DNA of 8,187 bases from positions 1 to 8,187 of the forward strand of contig JAICYG010000122.1 of assembly GCA_025934335.1 (NCBI GenBank), in the 5' to 3' direction. Source of the stretch: Thermoleophilia bacterium (GTDB lineage: Bacteria > Actinomycetota > Thermoleophilia > Gaiellales > Gaiellaceae). Below are positions 7,011 through 8,187 of the stretch, in pieces. Each line of letters begins with the position of its first letter. The stretch's first letter is position 1. The notes beneath the pieces were generated by a model, which saw nothing but the letters and a program-made list of their open reading frames with translations, was not told where the DNA came from and did no database searches. A program made the translations under genes and the position numbers.

Positions 7011-7039
7011 GTGTCTGACACCTTCAAGGTGTCAGACAC
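7011..7039. repeat. 29-bp perfect palindrome made of two nested 11-bp palindromes
   Basis: The 14-base arms 7011-7024 and 7026-7039 are exact reverse complements around a single C (7025). Each end is itself palindromic: GTGTCTGACAC (7011-7021) and GTGTCAGACAC (7029-7039). It begins one base after the ddl hairpin and ends nine bases before the next start codon. This could be an operator for a dimeric regulator, a REP-like dispersed element, or a second terminator arm. The sequence alone does not decide between them. Confidence 0.85.
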
Positions 7040-7048
7040 CATTACGCC

Positions 7049-7573
7049 ATGAGCGACGCACCGCGCACCCCGTATCCCCCCGATCTCGGCGAGGAGAGAC
7101 CCGAGCCGGAGTCGCTGCACGACGTCGTCGACGCGCGCATCGAGCACGCGGACTTCTCGAACAGCCGCGCCCCCGGCTCGTCGCTTCGCCGGGTCGAGCT
7201 GCACCTCTGCCGGCTGACCGGAATCGAGCTCGCCGAGTCGACGTGGAGCGACGTCGTGCTGACCGAGTGCCGCGCGGACTACGCGGGGCTCCGGCTCGCG
7301 AAGCTCGAGCGGGTCGTCTTCCACGACTGCCGCCTCGACGAGGCCGACTTCGGCGGTGCGACGCTGACGGACGTCGCGTTCGAGCGCTGCGAGCTGCGGC
7401 GGGCCTCGTTCGCCGCCGCGCGCATCGAGCGGTTGCAGCTCTCCGGCTGCGACCTCACGGAGCTCGTGGGCGTCGAGGCGCTGCGCGGCGCGAGGATGCC
7501 GTGGAACGACCTGCTGCAGAACGCGCCGCTCTTCGCGCGGGCGCTCGGCATCCACGCCCTCCCGGACGAGTGA
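7049..7573 (+). CDS. Pentapeptide-repeat protein
   Basis: This is a 174-aa protein of the pentapeptide-repeat superfamily, whose members fold into a right-handed four-sided beta helix; biochemical role unknown. Residues 29-148 can be laid out as six 20-residue coils with A(D/N)Lxx-like units such as ADFSN and ADFGG. Cysteines occur at 54, 74, 94, 114 and 134, exactly 20 apart, so they should stack on one face. The C-terminal segment from about 143 to 168 (ALRGARM then a hydrophobic helix ending in LGI) is a cap seen in related actinobacterial proteins. There is no signal peptide or membrane helix. Some relatives (MfpA, Qnr) mimic DNA and protect gyrase, but this protein is shorter and nothing here shows that role. 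ATG 7049 is the only start: upstream there is an in-frame TGA at 7016 and no start codon between. No ribosome-binding site is visible, because the preceding 9 bases abut the palindrome. Confidence 0.85.
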   Translation: MSDAPRTPYPPDLGEERPEPESLHDVVDARIEHADFSNSRAPGSSLRRVELHLCRLTGIELAESTWSDVVLTECRADYAGLRLAKLERVVFHDCRLDEADFGGATLTDVAFERCELRRASFAAARIERLQLSGCDLTELVGVEALRGARMPWNDLLQNAPLFARALGIHALPDE

Positions 7574-8169
7574 ACCTCTGGCGCCTCCACCGCGTCCCGT
7601 TCCCCGAGCTCGGCGCACACGCCCACGCATTCGACGAACTGGTCGACGCCACCGCGGAGGGCGCGGCCGTCGACTACCGCCTCGAGCCGCCTCGCTGGTG
7701 GTTCCTGCACCACCTCGTCGGCCGCGGCTTCGTCCTGCACGGGTCGAACAACGGGGAGATCGCCGAGTTCGAGCCGAGAGGCAACTTCGACGCCCACAAC
7801 GTCCGCCACGTCGAGGGCGTGTTCGCGTCCGACGACGCGATCTGGCCGCTCTACTTCGCGACTGCCGACCGTCAGGGCGGCCGGCGCGGGCTGATCAACT
7901 GGTGCGAGCACGGCCGCGACTGCGCCAGGTATCTGTTCGCGCTGGAGGGCGAGCCCTCGTGGACGGACGGCACGATCTACGTCCTGCCGAGCGCGACCTT
8001 CGAGCCGACGCCCGGCAGCCGCGAGCTGGTCAGCCTCGTGCCGGTCCGGCCGCGCCTCAGGGTTCCCGTGACGCCCGCCGACTTCCCGCTCCGTGACCGC
8101 ACGATCGGCTTCCGGCGCGGCGAGAGCGTGCGTCGCGTGGCGCTACGCCACGCGCTTCGTCTCCGTTAG
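7570..8169 (+). CDS. Unrecognised 199-aa protein, possibly ADP-ribosyltransferase-like
   Basis: I do not recognise this protein with certainty. It starts at GTG 7570, overlapping the pentapeptide gene stop by four bases (GTGA), so the two are probably translated together. The same frame stays open far upstream, but that stretch lies within the pentapeptide gene in another frame and is a shadow. The sequence is soluble-looking and rich in aromatic residues and histidine (WWFLHH at 43-48). Three segments line up loosely, from memory, with the small rifampin ADP-ribosyltransferase Arr: VLHGSNN (55-61, compare HGT), VFASDDAIWPLYFA (84-97), and DGTIYVLP followed by FEP (133-146). Two cysteines (C112 and C118) flank a CEHGRDC segment. 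A basic tail (Arg-rich, 177-199) ends the protein. The ART idea is an inference from motif order; a plain conserved hypothetical protein is equally possible. Confidence 0.75.
   Translation: MNLWRLHRVPFPELGAHAHAFDELVDATAEGAAVDYRLEPPRWWFLHHLVGRGFVLHGSNNGEIAEFEPRGNFDAHNVRHVEGVFASDDAIWPLYFATADRQGGRRGLINWCEHGRDCARYLFALEGEPSWTDGTIYVLPSATFEPTPGSRELVSLVPVRPRLRVPVTPADFPLRDRTIGFRRGESVRRVALRHALRLR
8134..8154. other. 9-bp hairpin near the end of the last gene
   Basis: CGCGTGGCG (8134-8142) pairs perfectly with CGCCACGCG (8146-8154) around the loop CTA. It lies within the last codons of the 199-aa gene, 12 bases before the TAG, with no T-run after it. It may be a 3'-end structure, or chance in such GC-rich coding sequence. 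Confidence 0.35.
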
Positions 8170-8187
8170 CGCGCGAGGCGGTCGATC

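Noticed and set aside
7243..7569. Upstream extension of the 199-aa gene to a 308-residue product
   Set aside because: The extra part overlaps the pentapeptide gene in another frame and is arginine-rich shadow sequence. GTG 7570 with a GTGA overlap is a far better start.
7004..7630. Minus-strand frame covering the palindrome and pentapeptide gene
   Set aside because: It is arginine-rich and motif-free, and it lies opposite a gene with clear 20-residue coil periodicity.

Overview
The window is very GC-rich, with third codon positions almost all G or C. It reads as a chromosomal segment of an actinobacterium (Actinomycetota). The core is the conserved actinobacterial cell-wall and Ser/Thr-phosphorylation operon. 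The compact gene set, with no pknA-like gene between pbpA and pknB and with ddl attached at the end, suggests a deep-branching class such as Thermoleophilia. That placement is an inference from gene order only.

Layout. Positions 1-194 are a tandem array of a 72-bp unit (two exact copies plus 50 bp of a third) that runs into the ribosome-binding site of the first gene. Positions 199-6980 hold five same-strand genes with overlaps or gaps of at most 9 bp: pstP (PP2C phosphatase), a rodA/ftsW-type SEDS glycosyltransferase, pbpA (class B penicillin-binding protein), pknB (Ser/Thr kinase with four PASTA domains) and ddl (D-Ala-D-Ala ligase). Positions 6975-7039 hold two perfect inverted repeats one base apart, which close the operon. 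Positions 7049-8169 hold a two-gene cassette with a 4-bp overlap: a pentapeptide-repeat protein, then an unrecognised 199-aa protein with weak resemblance to the ADP-ribosyltransferase (Arr-like) fold. The last 18 bases show nothing.

How the genes fit together. Ddl makes the D-Ala-D-Ala dipeptide of the lipid II stem peptide. The SEDS protein polymerises lipid II and PbpA cross-links it. PknB senses muropeptides or lipid II through its PASTA domains and phosphorylates cell-wall proteins, and PstP reverses this. The usual upstream partners, the FHA proteins, would lie left of the window.

Most notable points: the 72-bp array carrying a ribosome-binding site and two hairpins per unit; a two-cysteine insertion in the SEDS protein at the loop that normally carries the catalytic aspartate; nested palindromes directly before the cassette; a perfect 20-residue cysteine ladder in the pentapeptide protein; and the possible ART-like partner gene. 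The operon itself is well known. If the window holds something undescribed, the best candidates are the 72-bp array and the downstream cassette.
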